Made by a program: the position numbers and the translations under genes. Below are positions 54,295-64,000 of a stretch of DNA of 64,000 bases, in pieces (positions within the stretch are counted from its first letter, which is position 1; each line of letters opens with the position of its first letter). The DNA comes from Paralithodes platypus (Eukaryota; Arthropoda; Malacostraca; Decapoda; Lithodidae), in assembly GCA_032716605.1 (NCBI GenBank), contig CM064519.1, positions 27,969,068 to 28,033,067 of the forward strand. The letters are read 5' to 3'. Under the pieces are notes generated by a model. The model made no database searches and was not told the origin of the DNA. It was given only the letters and a program-made list of their open reading frames with translations.

Positions 54295-54586
54295 TTAAAG
54301 CTCCGATCTTGGTTGCTGAACTTTAATAATGGAATATATCATCAATTACGAAAATAAACTATTAATATAAATCATAGATATAATCGTTTGGTAATATGTA
54401 TTCAAGTGCAGGAAATAGATTGTTACGGGATGAATTTTTCCTCCAACCAAAATGAGCAAAATATAATAAGTATATTTTCCCAAACATGGATCAAACTTCC
54501 CTTTAAGGCCTTCAGCTGGTACGTCTAGCCCTGGTGGGAGTGAGGGGTATAGCTATTAGAGGGATGGATGGTTGAACGTTTATTAA

Positions 54587-55116
54587 CCCATTCAATCAAT
54601 GACTATAATATTTCATTCTAGCTATCTTTAGATTTTATTCAACTTAGGAATTATTTGTCAAAGTCAGACGAATAGTTAAGATGAATTTTAAGGGGAGGAT
54701 TTTAGTTTGTTTCCTACTCCTCCAGCAATCTTAAAATGTCACCCCCTTGACCCCCTTTCAAGATAAATTTGTACATTTTTCGGTAGAAAAATATCCCGGC
54801 CGAAGGCCGATTACTCTTAAGTTACAGGCTCGCTATCGCTCGACAGGAAAAAATCGACACCTAAATGGCACGAAAGGTCTTAAAATTGACAGAAATGGGG
54901 CGAAAGTTATTAAAGTCGTCAAACAAATGGGGCAAACGTCTTACAATCTCAAAAGCAATGGGGCTAAACATGAGGGAGAAGGAAGTTCGAAAAAAAATCC
55001 TCAAGTGGATATCTCCCCTTAAGCCCCTCAATCTCAGGTGTTCCTCCTAGGCTGAATAATAGTGCCTTTAGGTGGATATAGCGACCTACAAAACTGTCGT
55101 CATCTGGTTGAAGGGG
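54587..55116 (+). mobile_element. MITE family C copy (C9), split by an A element
   Basis: Left part after TTAA (54583-54586), cccattcaatcaatgac to about 54687. Right part after 55022 has tcctcctaggctgaataata and cgtcatctggttgaagggg. The A25 element fills the centre. Confidence 0.78.
54692..55018 (+). mobile_element. MITE family A copy (A25), nested in C9
   Basis: TTAA 54688-54691 and 55019-55022. Full length, with ggctcgctatcgctcgac and cggccgaaggccg. Confidence 0.9.
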
Positions 55117-55229
55117 TAAATAATGAGATTCCTCCTCCCCCTCCTCCTTCACCCTCACCACAGCGGCGTGATGGTGGCGGCCGAGTGGTTACATGTGTTA
55201 CCACCATTAACCCTAATGAAGCTCAGATG

Positions 55230-55335
55230 AATGGACAGGTGTTGTTTATGGCAGGTAGGTGAGGAAAACTAGAATACAGACTAGTGGACAGGTGTTGTTT
55301 ATGGTAGGTAGGTGAGGAAAACTAGAATACAGGAC
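55230..55335 (+). repeat. ~49-bp tandem duplication
   Basis: ggacaggtgttgtttatgg(c/t)...gtgaggaaaactagaataca occurs twice in a row. Confidence 0.85.
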
Positions 55336-55639
55336 TATTTCTAAAGCGTCTAGGAGTGGGCCGGACACGATACCTAACTGTGGATAATAAGAAGTTCTGT
55401 GGAAATTGGCTGATACCATGTAAATATTAAATGTGGATGTAGGTGTATGGGCACTTACACCAGAACACTTAGGGTAAATTGTGGTGCAGTGGTTACCGAG
55501 TTCAGCTCACAACACAAAACACTTAAGTTCTATTTCCTATGGGCCGTCTTCTCGAACTTCATCTAGCAGTAAATAAAAAAACATAGTGTAACCGGATAAT
55601 ATTTTGTGGCGTTTTTTTCCGAGTAGCTTAACTGTAGTA

Positions 55640-56278
55640 ACTTAGACTAGCAGGGGTACCCGGCGTTGCCCGGGTACTAATACTACTACTACCACCACTA
55701 CTACTACCATAATCAACATCATCAATCACTACTACCACAATCATCACAATACTACTACTACCATAATCACCGGCCTCGACCTCCCTGTGCCTCATTAAAC
55801 GGCGACCTCGATTTCGGCCGCTAAATGACCTCCGATTTTGGATCTGACCTCATCCGTACTCCCATTTTGGGGGGCTGCGAACAACTTTCGTTCTATACAA
55901 TCTACAAATGTTTAAATACAGTTGTTACAAACATTTTATGAATGGAGGATGCCTTTAGGCACATGGACCTTTTTGTTTTATCTGTGTTTTTCCTTCCTCC
56001 GTTCATTGTCTCTTAAAAAAAAAAAAAAATAAAAATAAATACACCTTTTCGATCTGAGGCCTCCTTCTGCCCCAAACGGCAATTTTTTTCAATTGTTTTT
56101 CAATTTCGGCCTCGAAACGACCTCCGATCGTGGCCTCGCCCCCTCTATGACCTGACCCATGTCAATTGACACCCACATGCTAAGTTTCAGCTCCCCAGGT
56201 CCAAAACTGCGGCCACCTATTAAGAACGCACAGACAGACAGACACACGAACTGATTTAATAATATAGATAACCTGCAG
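55640..56278 (+). mobile_element. Unclassified interspersed-repeat-like block (family H)
   Basis: Begins ttagactagcaggggtaccc ggcgttgcccgggta and ends cagacagacagacacacgaa ctgatttaataatatagata. Similar edge phrases (CCCGGCGTTGCCCGGG; cagacagacagac...taatatagat) are common in arthropod and mollusc dispersed repeats as far as I recall. Only one copy is here, so limits are uncertain. Contains a (ctaccat)-rich stretch and poly(A). Confidence 0.5.
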
Positions 56279-56314
56279 TAGCTCCTGCGTATAAGCTGGG
56301 TAACTCACCCAAAG

Positions 56315-56475
56315 TCTCCGTAGAGCAAATACGTGGAGATGAGCTCCGCGGAAATGTGCACCCTAGTATCTGCCTTTAACATTATCTCACGAAGACCAAA
56401 GAGCAAAGACGTAGAGATGAGCGATGGGAATTTGTGGAACCTAGTATCTGCCTTTAACATTATCTCACGAAGACG
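56315..56475 (+). repeat. ~78-bp tandem duplication
   Basis: agagcaaa(t/g)acg(t)...cctagtatctgcctttaaca then ttatctcacgaagac occurs twice, starting near 56322 and 56400. Confidence 0.85.
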
Positions 56476-56639
56476 GAAATGGAGTGGTGCTTGAAAATGA
56501 AATATATAATGTATGCATGCATAATTTATAATGATGAATAGTGGAAAATAACGAGTCGTAGTGGATATATGATGGCGGTGGTGGTATACAGTATATCTCC
56601 AACTTCCTACCCTTCATTACCACCGCTAACACGACGGCT

Positions 56640-57240
56640 GCTGGTGCTGGGGAATGTTGATGGTGGTAGTAAGGGCTGGTGTTCGAAGCTGGTGATGCTG
56701 GGGGCTGACAGATGGTGGTGGTGGTGAGGGATGGTGCTAGTAGTGGTATTAAGAGGTGGGGGCTGACAGATGGTGGTGGTAGTTGTCCTAAGGGTTGCGG
56801 GGCTGACAGGTGTTAGTGGGGACTGGTGATGGCGCTGGGGGCTGGTAGTGGTGATGGATTCTAAACTGATGGTAGTTGATGGAAACTGATGGTGGTGGTG
56901 CTGGAGGCTGGTGATGGTGGAAACTGATTGTGGTGGTACTGCGGGCTGGCAGATGGTGGTGGTGATGGGGGTTGGGCAGATGGTGGTGGTGTTGGGGGTT
57001 GGGCAGATGGTAGTGGTGGTGGGGGTTGGTCAGATGGTGTGGTGGTGCTGGGGGTTGGGCAGATGGTGGTGGTGGTGCTCGGGGCTGAGGGCTGACAGGT
57101 GGTGGTGATGCTGGGGGTTGGGCAGATGGTGTTGGGGCTGGCATATGGTGGTGATGGTGGTGCTCGAGGCTGAGGGCTGACAGGTGGTGGTGGTGGTGCT
57201 CGAGGCTGAGGGCTAACAGATGGTGTGGTGCTGGTGTGTG
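56640..57240. repeat. GGT-rich degenerate minisatellite
   Basis: Imperfect units like ctgggggctgacagatggtg and ggtggtggtgctgggggttg. The His/Pro-rich minus frame (to 57321) is a composition artefact. Confidence 0.88.
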
Positions 57241-57244
57241 TATC

Positions 57245-57650
57245 TTCTCAGTAAAGAACAGTAATGAGGCAGACTCAGGCCGGGAGCCACGGCGGGAGAA
57301 TATTTTTAAACCCATCACCATTACAAGACCTCAGGCTCAGCTCTCTCTCTCCATTTTCGTGGAATTTCGTAAGCCCTGGCAGAATTATTGTCCGGAAAAC
57401 AAAGATTCGCTGTGAGTAGTTCCAAATATATATCTCGGGCAGTTAGGCTGTCTAAATTGGGTTTGAGAACGCTGTTATTTTGTCGCCATTATTGTTAACG
57501 TATTTTGGTTTGGTACCTGGGTATAAAGTTTAGTTCGTAGCTTCTTATTTTAAAGCCTTATCTATGTTTGTTTGTTGTTATATCATCGATTATTACAATA
57601 TTGAATTATATAAAAGTAGTATGGGAATGTTTAGAACGTGTGTGTTTATT
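57245..57650 (+). other. Non-repetitive interval with a possible splice donor
   Basis: Less repetitive, with a higher CG-dinucleotide density near 57270-57420. A consensus-like donor (tcgct|gtgagt) sits at 57412. It could be a 5' exon of an unseen gene, but no coding or promoter signature is firm. Confidence 0.25.
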
Positions 57651-57652
57651 AT

Positions 57653-57653
57653 A

Positions 57654-57685
<32 letters not shown>
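57653..57685. repeat. (GT)n microsatellite
   Basis: GT run of about 15 units. Confidence 0.93.
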
Positions 57686-57693
<8 letters not shown>

Positions 57694-57949
57694 TCTTGTC
57701 TATGTGAGCTTGTGTTTGTGTATATATGTTTCTATAAGATACCATATTTGTCCTTATTATGTTTGTGTTTGAATTCCTTTGATTTCAAAATGTATTTTTA
57801 TCTTCGACACTTGCTTTCAGTTATGTTGTTATTAGTCTATTCGAATGCCAGCCATGAATAAGTTTACTATTTCTTTCTTCTTGATGATCCCCCGAGAAGT
57901 TTCTATGTGGAGTGTATGCTAATTTACTGGCTACTTACGTGTGTGTGTT

Positions 57950-57964
57950 GTGTGTCTGTGTGTC

Positions 57965-58020
<56 letters not shown>
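57950..58020. repeat. (GT)n microsatellite
   Basis: GT run with tct interruptions at its left side. Confidence 0.93.
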
Positions 58021-58103
58021 TTTTATAGTGCGAGTCTCCTGTACAAATTGAGTTAACTTGTCAAATCTTATTTTATTAATTCCACTCCCAGCATAATGAA
58101 AAC

Positions 58104-58185
58104 ATGTGATCGTCCCGGGATTCGAACCTGGGTTACCACGTACAGATATTAAACACTCTAATCATTACACCATCAAGACAGTTAT
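58104..58185 (-). mobile_element. tRNA-derived SINE head
   Basis: On the minus strand: gtcttgatggtgtaatgatt (box A) and caggttcgaatcccggg (box B), followed by atgttttcattatgctggga. It resembles the SINEs at 7.56 and 41.14 kb in order and tail (ttcattag). The interval 58190-58490 shows nothing else. Confidence 0.7.
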
Positions 58186-58490
58186 ATAATATAATATAGT
58201 TACATTAAACGTGAGATGCACACATCAGACCCAAATTCTCATAAGTACCCGGTACTAAACTCTTTTTAGCAAGACATTGACGTATTATATGAAACTATTT
58301 ATAAGTTTGGCTGTGACATTTAACCACCCAAGTTATTATTAATCATATTGAAAATGTCCTTTCTAATTTTTTACTTCAGTGTCTATCAAAACTGATGATA
58401 AATACTAAAGAATCGTCTATTTATATTTTGAATGGTAGCACTTTTAATAAATAACGTCTTATTATTCAATTCCTGCTACCCCAGACAAAT

Positions 58491-58724
58491 CTATAAAATT
58501 ACACATGCCCTCTTTAAGGCAATATGTGGATAGATACATGTTTAGCCCTTTAAATTACACATCCCCTCTTTAAGGCAATATGGGGATAGATACATGTTTA
58601 GCCCTTTAAATTACACATGCACTCTTTAAGGCAATATGTGGATAGATACATGTTTAGCCCTTTAAATTACACATGCCCTCTTTAAGGCAATATGTGGATA
58701 GATACATGTTTAGCCCTTTAAATT
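58491..58724. repeat. 56-bp tandem array (R13), about 4 copies
   Basis: Unit aaattacacatgccctcttt followed by aaggcaatatgtggatagat and acatgtttagcccttt. Confidence 0.93.
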
Positions 58725-58965
58725 CATTAGGCGTTTCCGTGGCTGAATAAATTGTTTGGCGCAGCAAGAAATTATCCGACTGCATGGGATTTTATTGTAT
58801 TGATTTTTGCTTAGTTAATAAATTAACTTACATACAAATTCTTCAAAATAGATGAATAACATTTACATTGAATATGTACTTGTTTTGTTTGTTTGTTTGT
58901 TTTTCTGACAATAAAATATGACTTGCTGCATGGGTTAAAACATTACATTGACCTAGATATAGCTG

Positions 58966-58971
58966 TTTATT
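58966..58971 (-). promoter_or_regulatory. Candidate poly(A) signal AATAAA
   Basis: Minus-strand AATAAA about 55 bases past the stop codon of the minus-strand frame ending at 59026. The spacing fits a short 3' UTR. A second one lies near 58787. Confidence 0.4.
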
Positions 58972-59025
58972 CAGAATAGCGGACCGACTAGGTTTTGTTA
59001 TAATTATGTTAGGTCAGCAGTCCCA

Positions 59026-60163
59026 CTACAAGTGTCTGAATAGAGCTCCCATCATTCTCTTCTGAGAAGTGATGGTTTGAGACTTGGATATCTCGGGCAA
59101 TGTTACTGGTGAAGGATCTGGCCAGGTATTATCATTAGAAGAGGCTGTAGAAGGCCGAGCTCTCCGAATTTCGTCCAATATTCCTTCTATAGCGTAGTTG
59201 TCTACGTCTAGGAGGGGCACAGCTGGAGGCTGGTCTTGGTTGATGGCGTTGGACACTTCATGTGTCTTTCGGCTGTTCATGCACACTTCAAGTGTTTCTC
59301 TGTTGGTATGCACTTTATGTGTCACTCAGCTATTCTTATGTACTTCATGTATTGTTCAGATGTTGTGCATTTCATGTGCCACTCTGCTACGGTGCACTAC
59401 ATGTGTCACTCGGCTGTTTAAGGGGAGGTTTTTAGTGTGTTTCCTAGACCTCCATCAAGCTTGAAATTACACCCCCTTGACCCCCTTTCAAGATAAATTT
59501 GTACATTTTTCGGTAGAAAAATGTCCCGGCCGAAGGCCGATTCCTCTTAAATTGCAGGCTCGCTATCGCTCGCCAGGAAAAAATTGACACCTAAATGGGA
59601 CGAAAGGTTTTAAAAGTGACATAAATTGGGTGAAAGGTCTTAAAATTGCCAAACTAATGGGGAGAACGTCTTAAAATCTCAAAAGCAATGGGGCTAAACA
59701 TGAGGGAGAAGGGGGTAAAGAAAAAAGTCCCTCAAGTGGATATCTCCCCTTAAGTGTACTTCAAGTGTCGCTCAGCTGGAGATATTGGTGTAGTGAATTT
59801 CATGAGTTACTGACAGAGGTCCTACTTGTCTGATGTTTGCTTTCAAGGTTCTGTTTGTGTTTCTACCTTTGGCAATGGATGACTTACCGATGATGATAGA
59901 GGAGGTGTTAATCTTAACGGTTGTGGATTCCTCAGCAGTAATTGTCCTGGGTTGTAAAAGAGCAGTCATGAGTGGGGGAAGAGAGAGATTGAAGTGCATT
60001 ACTAAACTGGAGTGATTTCCTGGATAATTTGTTAATGCTGATGCAGTGTGTCTTCCATCTCTCTTGGTAGCGCTGCTTACCGGAATCCCATTGTCATTGA
60101 TGTTAAGGATTTCTTTGTTGATTTGGGTGGTGATTACTCTTCTAGATGTGACTTCTTATGCCC
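59026..60163 (-). pseudogene. Decayed gene or exon of unknown function with 9-10-residue repeats, split by a MITE
   Basis: The minus-strand frame is open from about 60163 to 59772 (INKEILNINDNGIPVSSATK, MHFNLSLPPLMTALL, KANIRQVGPLSVTHEIHYTN). It continues after the MITE to 59026 (INQDQPPAVPLLDVDNYAIE, RMMGALFRHL, stop). In between lie degenerate repeats such as VTHKVHTNR and ETLEVCMNSR, encoded by alternating 27- and 30-bp units. Without the MITE and one TTAA, both parts are in the same frame, interrupted by three TGA codons, each where sister units have CGA or AGA. I do not recognise the protein. Alternatively the repeat part is intronic and the two ends are separate exons. Confidence 0.5.
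59422..59749 (+). mobile_element. MITE family A copy (A26) inside the repeat-coding frame
   Basis: TTAA 59418-59421 and 59750-59753. Full length, with ggctcgctatcgctcgcc and cggccgaaggccg. Removing the element and one TTAA restores the register of the flanking repeat. Confidence 0.92.
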
Positions 60164-60200
60164 TTCTAGATATTTCTTAGAGTATATCAGTATAGAGTAT

Positions 60201-60308
60201 ATCAGTTGATTCGAAAGCTTTACAAACAGAAAAAGGATAGATAAACGAATCATGAAAGATTAGCTTATCTATCCTTTTTCTGTTTGTAAAGCTTTCGAAT
60301 CAACTGAT
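60201..60308. repeat. Perfect 44-bp inverted repeat, 20-base loop
   Basis: Left arm 60201-60244 (atcagttgattcgaaagctt...) and right arm 60265-60308 (...aagctttcgaatcaactgat) are exact complements over 44 bp. The loop is acgaatcatgaaagattagc. No TTAA ends or other copies are in the window. Confidence 0.95.
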
Positions 60309-60524
60309 TTATAAAGTCAAATAAGTTGACAAATGTGTTTTATGTTATGTTTCTAGTCGATAATTAGTGTCCACTTTTGTGTGTCAAGATTAACAAATAT
60401 ATTGCAAATACCTACAAGCTTCGGGATAACATCTACCAAACATTATACTTGTCGGATAAAAACATATTTTGAAAAATGTCTATGATGTGCTCTGTTTCAC
60501 ACTAGCATTCCATTTGGCGATTTT

Positions 60525-62650
60525 TATCGCGACCTTAGAGGTATATCATACACATTGATTATTATCGCGGCCTTAGAGGTATATCATACACATTGATTAT
60601 TATCGCGGCCTTAGAGGTATATCATACACATTGATTATTATCGCGACCTTAGAGGTATATCATACACATTGATTATTATCGCGGCCTTAGAGGTATATCA
60701 TACACATTGATTATTATCGCGGCCTTAGAGGTATATCATACACATTGATTATTATCGCGGCCTTAGAGGTATATCATACACATTGATTATTATCGCGGCC
60801 TTAGAGGTATATCATACACATTGATTATTATCGCGGCCTTAGAGGTATATCATACACATTGATTATTATCGCGGCCTTAGAGGTATATCATACACATTGA
60901 TTATTATCGCGACCTTAGAGGTATATCATACACATTGATTATTATCGCGACCTTAGAGGTATATCATACACATTGATTATTATCGCGGCCTTAGAGGTAT
61001 ATCATACACATTGATTATTATCGCGACCTTAGAGGTATATCATACACATTGATTATTATCGCGGCCTTAGAGGTATATCATACACATTGATTATTATCGC
61101 GGCCTTAGAGGTATATCATACACATTGATTATTATCGCGGCCTTAGAGGTATATCATACACATTGATTATTATCGTGGCCTTAGAGGTATATCTTACACA
61201 TTGATTATTATCGCGGCCTTAGAGGTATATCATACACATTGATTATTATCGCGGCCTTAGAGGTATATCATACACATTGATTATTATCGCGACCTTAGAG
61301 GTATATCATACACATTGATTATTATCGCAACCTTAGAGGTATATCATACACATTGATTATTATCGCGGCCTTAGAGGTATATCATACACATTGATTATTA
61401 TCGCGGCCTTAGAGGTATATCATACACATTGATTATTATCGCGACCTTAGAGGTATATCATACACATTGATTATTATCGCGACCTTAGAGGTATATCATA
61501 CACATTGATTATTATCGCGGCCTTAGAGGTATATCATACACATTGATTATTATCGCGGCCTTAGAGGTATATCATACACATTGATTATTATCGCGACCTT
61601 AGAGGTATATCATACACATTGATTATTATCGCGGCCTTAGAGGTATATCATACACATTGATTATTATCGCGACCTTAGAGGTATATCATACACATTGATT
61701 ATTATCGCGGCCTTAGAGGTATATCATACACATTGATTATTATCGCGGCCTTAGAGGTATATCATACACATTGATTATTATCGCGACCTTAGAGGTATAT
61801 CATACACATTGATTATTATCGCGACCTTAGAGGTATATCATACACATTGATTATTATCGCGACCTTAGAGGTATATCATACACATTGATTATTATCGCGG
61901 CCTTAGAGGTATATCATACACATTGATTATTATCGCGGCCTTAGAGGTATATCATACACATTGATTATTATCGCGACCTTAGAGGTATATCATACACATT
62001 GATTATTATCGCAGCCTTAGAGGTATATCATACACATTGATTATTATCGCGACCTTAGAGGTATATCATACACATTGATTATTATCGCGGCCTTAGAGGT
62101 ATATCATACACATTGATTATTATCGCGACCTTAGAGGTATATCATACACATTGATTATTATCGCGGCCTTAGAGGTATATCATACACATTGATTATTATC
62201 GCGACCTTAGAGGTATATCATACACATTGATTATTATCGCGACCTTAGAGGTATATCATACACATTGATTATTATCGCGACCTTAGAGGTATATCATACA
62301 CATTGATTATTATCGCGGCCTTAGAGGTATATCATACACATTGATTTTTATCGCGACCTTAGAGGTATATCATACACATTGATTATTATCGCGGCCTTAG
62401 AGGTATATCATACACATTGATTATTATCGCGGCCTTAGAGGTATATCATACACATTGATTATTATCGCGACCTTAGAGGTATATCATACACATTGATTAT
62501 TATCGCGGCCTTAGAGGTATATCATACACGTTGATTATTATCGCGGCCTTAGAGGTATATCATACACATTGATTATTATCGCGACCTTAGAGGTATATCA
62601 TACACATTGATTATTATCGCGACCTTAGAGGTATATCATACACATTGATT
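60525..62650. repeat. 38-bp satellite array (R14), about 56 copies
   Basis: Unit tatcgcg(g/a)ccttagaggt plus atatcatacacattgattat, 38 bp. One dominant two-state site (cgcGGcc or cgcGAcc); rarer variants are tcgtgg, tcgcaa, tcgcag and atcttac. Non-coding. Edges are catttggcgatttt at left and gatttgtcatg at right. Confidence 0.96.
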
Positions 62651-63254
62651 TGTCATGACACATTCCAATGCATATTTATATGTTTACACTATACTTATGC
62701 ATTTCAATTTTAGTGTCATTGTGTTCGTGACTCAGTATATGCTACACTGCTTTTCTTATACTGATATACACAATTTGTCTGTACATAATAAGTTAACAGT
62801 ATTGGAACACGTCAAAATATAGGTGTGATATCAATATAAATGTTATTTAACATTATATTTCAGTAATTTTGGTTTACAATACATAACATACTGAATTGGA
62901 CAATCGCATTACATATATTTAACGCACTATCATTTTGCGACGAACCGTAATGGACTTTGAAAATAAATATATGTTTAACAATATGCTTGACCTTGGTGTG
63001 CTACAGTTTAATTTTTGTTTTTCGTATTCAGAACCTATATGACTGTGTACATAGTAGGACACTTTCCATAATGGTTTATATTTTATTTGCATTATGCTAT
63101 GAACTACTATTATTATTGCCTAATTAGTGTTGAGACCAATCTACGTACACATAAAGAAAACGAAAATATTCCAGATAATTTCGAACAATAAAGCATAAAT
63201 TACTTGCTATGTAAACTTTAGGTTTTAACACTCGCATAAGTAAGTATGTGAGAG
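62651..63254. other. AT-rich interval, nothing recognised
   Basis: Non-repetitive sequence between array R14 and the last MITE. No coding, RNA or transposon signals were found. Confidence 0.5.
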
Positions 63255-63258
63255 TTAA

Positions 63259-63508
63259 GGGGGTGACCTGCTTTTTTGTCTCCATTTCTCTATTCCTCTG
63301 GCTTGTATATATTCGGTCCCATTCAGCCAAGTGTTTTGAGACGTTTATCCCCATCCAGGTGTCGATTTCTTCCTGGCGAGCGAAAGCAAGCCAGCATTGT
63401 ATGGAGAAATCCAACTTCGCCGGAGACATTTTTCTACCGAAAAATTTACAAATTTAGCCTAAATTAATTAGTAGACCAGACAAAAACAATACGTCCCATC
63501 TCTCCGTA
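63259..63508. mobile_element. Chimeric MITE: B left half joined to A right half
   Basis: Starts as family B (TTAA 63255-63258, gggggtgacctgc, ggcttgtat, cgtttatccccatccagg, ggcgagcgaaagc). After the hairpin acatttttctaccgaaaaat it continues as a reverse family A end (ttaattagtagaccagacaa, cccatctctcc). The right TTAA is decayed (gtaaag). Confidence 0.75.
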
Positions 63509-63974
63509 AAGGAACGGTTGTGTCGCTGTGGACAAATACAAACAGAGAAACTCAATCACTGCAAAACTTCACATTACTTTCCTGGCAGTCTATGGTGGTT
63601 CCTAGAAATATTGATGCCGACTAACTATAGACAACAAAACAAGGTATTTTTGTGTATTACCGGTGAGCAGCACGATTGTAAAATATCTCTTTAAATATTC
63701 CTGGAATCGAACCCGAATTAATAGGAAGAGGCGGGGGAACGCAAAATTGGTCCCGGACCCTGAGAATTAGAACCCTTGAATCTTGTTTCTCTTCGCGCTC
63801 TGTTTCGAGTCGGCCACCCCCAGCAACTTATACAGGGCGACCACTCAACCACACCCTACCTAGTGGTGGTGGTGGTAATGGTAGTGGAGGTAGTGTGAAA
63901 GTTGTGTAGCAAGTTGGTGGAGGTAGTATGGTGGGGTCATTTGGGAGTTAGTGTAGTGATAATATTGGAGTTTG
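63509..63974. other. Mixed interval with a GGT-rich stretch
   Basis: Contains cgagtcggccacccccag, nearly repeated from about 20430, and a degenerate (ggtggta)n run at 63862-63960. A box B-like ttcgattcc on the minus strand near 63705 is too weak to call a SINE. Confidence 0.45.
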
Positions 63975-63978
63975 TTGA

Positions 63979-64000
63979 GGGGAGATATCCACTTGAGGGA
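63979..64000 (-). mobile_element. MITE family A copy (A27), cut by window end
   Basis: TTGA then ggggagatatccacttgagg, the reverse of the family A right terminus. Confidence 0.8.

Noticed and set aside
56788..57321. His/Pro-rich minus-strand protein
   Set aside because: GGT-rich degenerate minisatellite on the plus strand. Composition artefact.
57412..57417. Splice donor marking a new gene
   Set aside because: Only a gtgagt match; no acceptor, open frame or promoter could be tied to it, so it is kept only as a low-confidence note.

Overview
This is an animal genome segment that is almost entirely repeats. An arthropod, probably a crustacean, fits best. The evidence is one spliced exon of a dpr/zig-8-type immunoglobulin cell-surface protein, degenerate CCTAA/TTAGG tracts of the arthropod telomere type, CR1-clade LINEs, tRNA-derived SINEs and very dense microsatellites. 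There are no bacterial-type genes, operons, rRNA genes or CRISPR arrays. The species assignment is inference. Most long open frames here are artefacts of tandem repeats whose units happen to lack stop codons.

Layout. 0-9.2 kb: truncated CR1 3' ends, several MITE families, 31-, 62-, 51- and 48-bp tandem arrays and a LINE fragment. 10.0-12.8 kb: a 37-bp satellite of about 74 copies. 13-19.2 kb: interlocked MITEs and a 20-bp array. 19.6-24.3 kb: LINE remnants, one containing a 31-bp minisatellite, and a SINE-like element. 24.3-27.2 kb: a repeat-poor island with the only convincing host exon (25692-26521, + strand). 27.2-32.6 kb: two LINE copies and a tRNA-SINE. 33.5-36.5 kb: MITEs and telomere-like repeats. 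36.7-40.3 kb: a 41-bp array of about 88 copies running into a MITE. 40.7-47.3 kb: MITEs, a SINE split by a MITE, and a 33-bp array. 47.4-51.7 kb: a 40-bp array split by a 2.8-kb CR1 element. 52-55.1 kb: more MITEs. 55.6-58.7 kb: GT-rich and other repeats. 59.0-60.2 kb: a decayed minus-strand gene with a MITE inside it. 60.2-60.3 kb: a perfect 44-bp hairpin. 60.5-62.65 kb: a 38-bp array of about 56 copies. The end holds a chimeric MITE and a partial MITE.

The main result is a dense set of non-autonomous elements at TTAA sites, named here A (27 copies or fragments, termini TTAAGGGGAG...CTCCCCTTAA), B (7, a long foldback, termini TTAAGGGGGGTGACC) and C (12, piggyBac-like termini TTAACCCCTTC...GAAGGGGTTAA). 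Two comparisons of occupied and empty sites inside the window support TTAA duplication. The elements nest in each other, abut while sharing one TTAA, and share internal hairpin modules. At least two tandem arrays have a unit that spans a MITE end plus adjacent host flank, which suggests that MITE-host junctions seed minisatellites. The other families are labelled D (SINE-like, AAC tail), E and F (TA-flanked palindromic MITEs), G (TTAA, termini GGCGGTGTCAC) and H (one unclassified repeat). All family names are local labels. No database search was possible, so every family identity beyond clear motifs is provisional.
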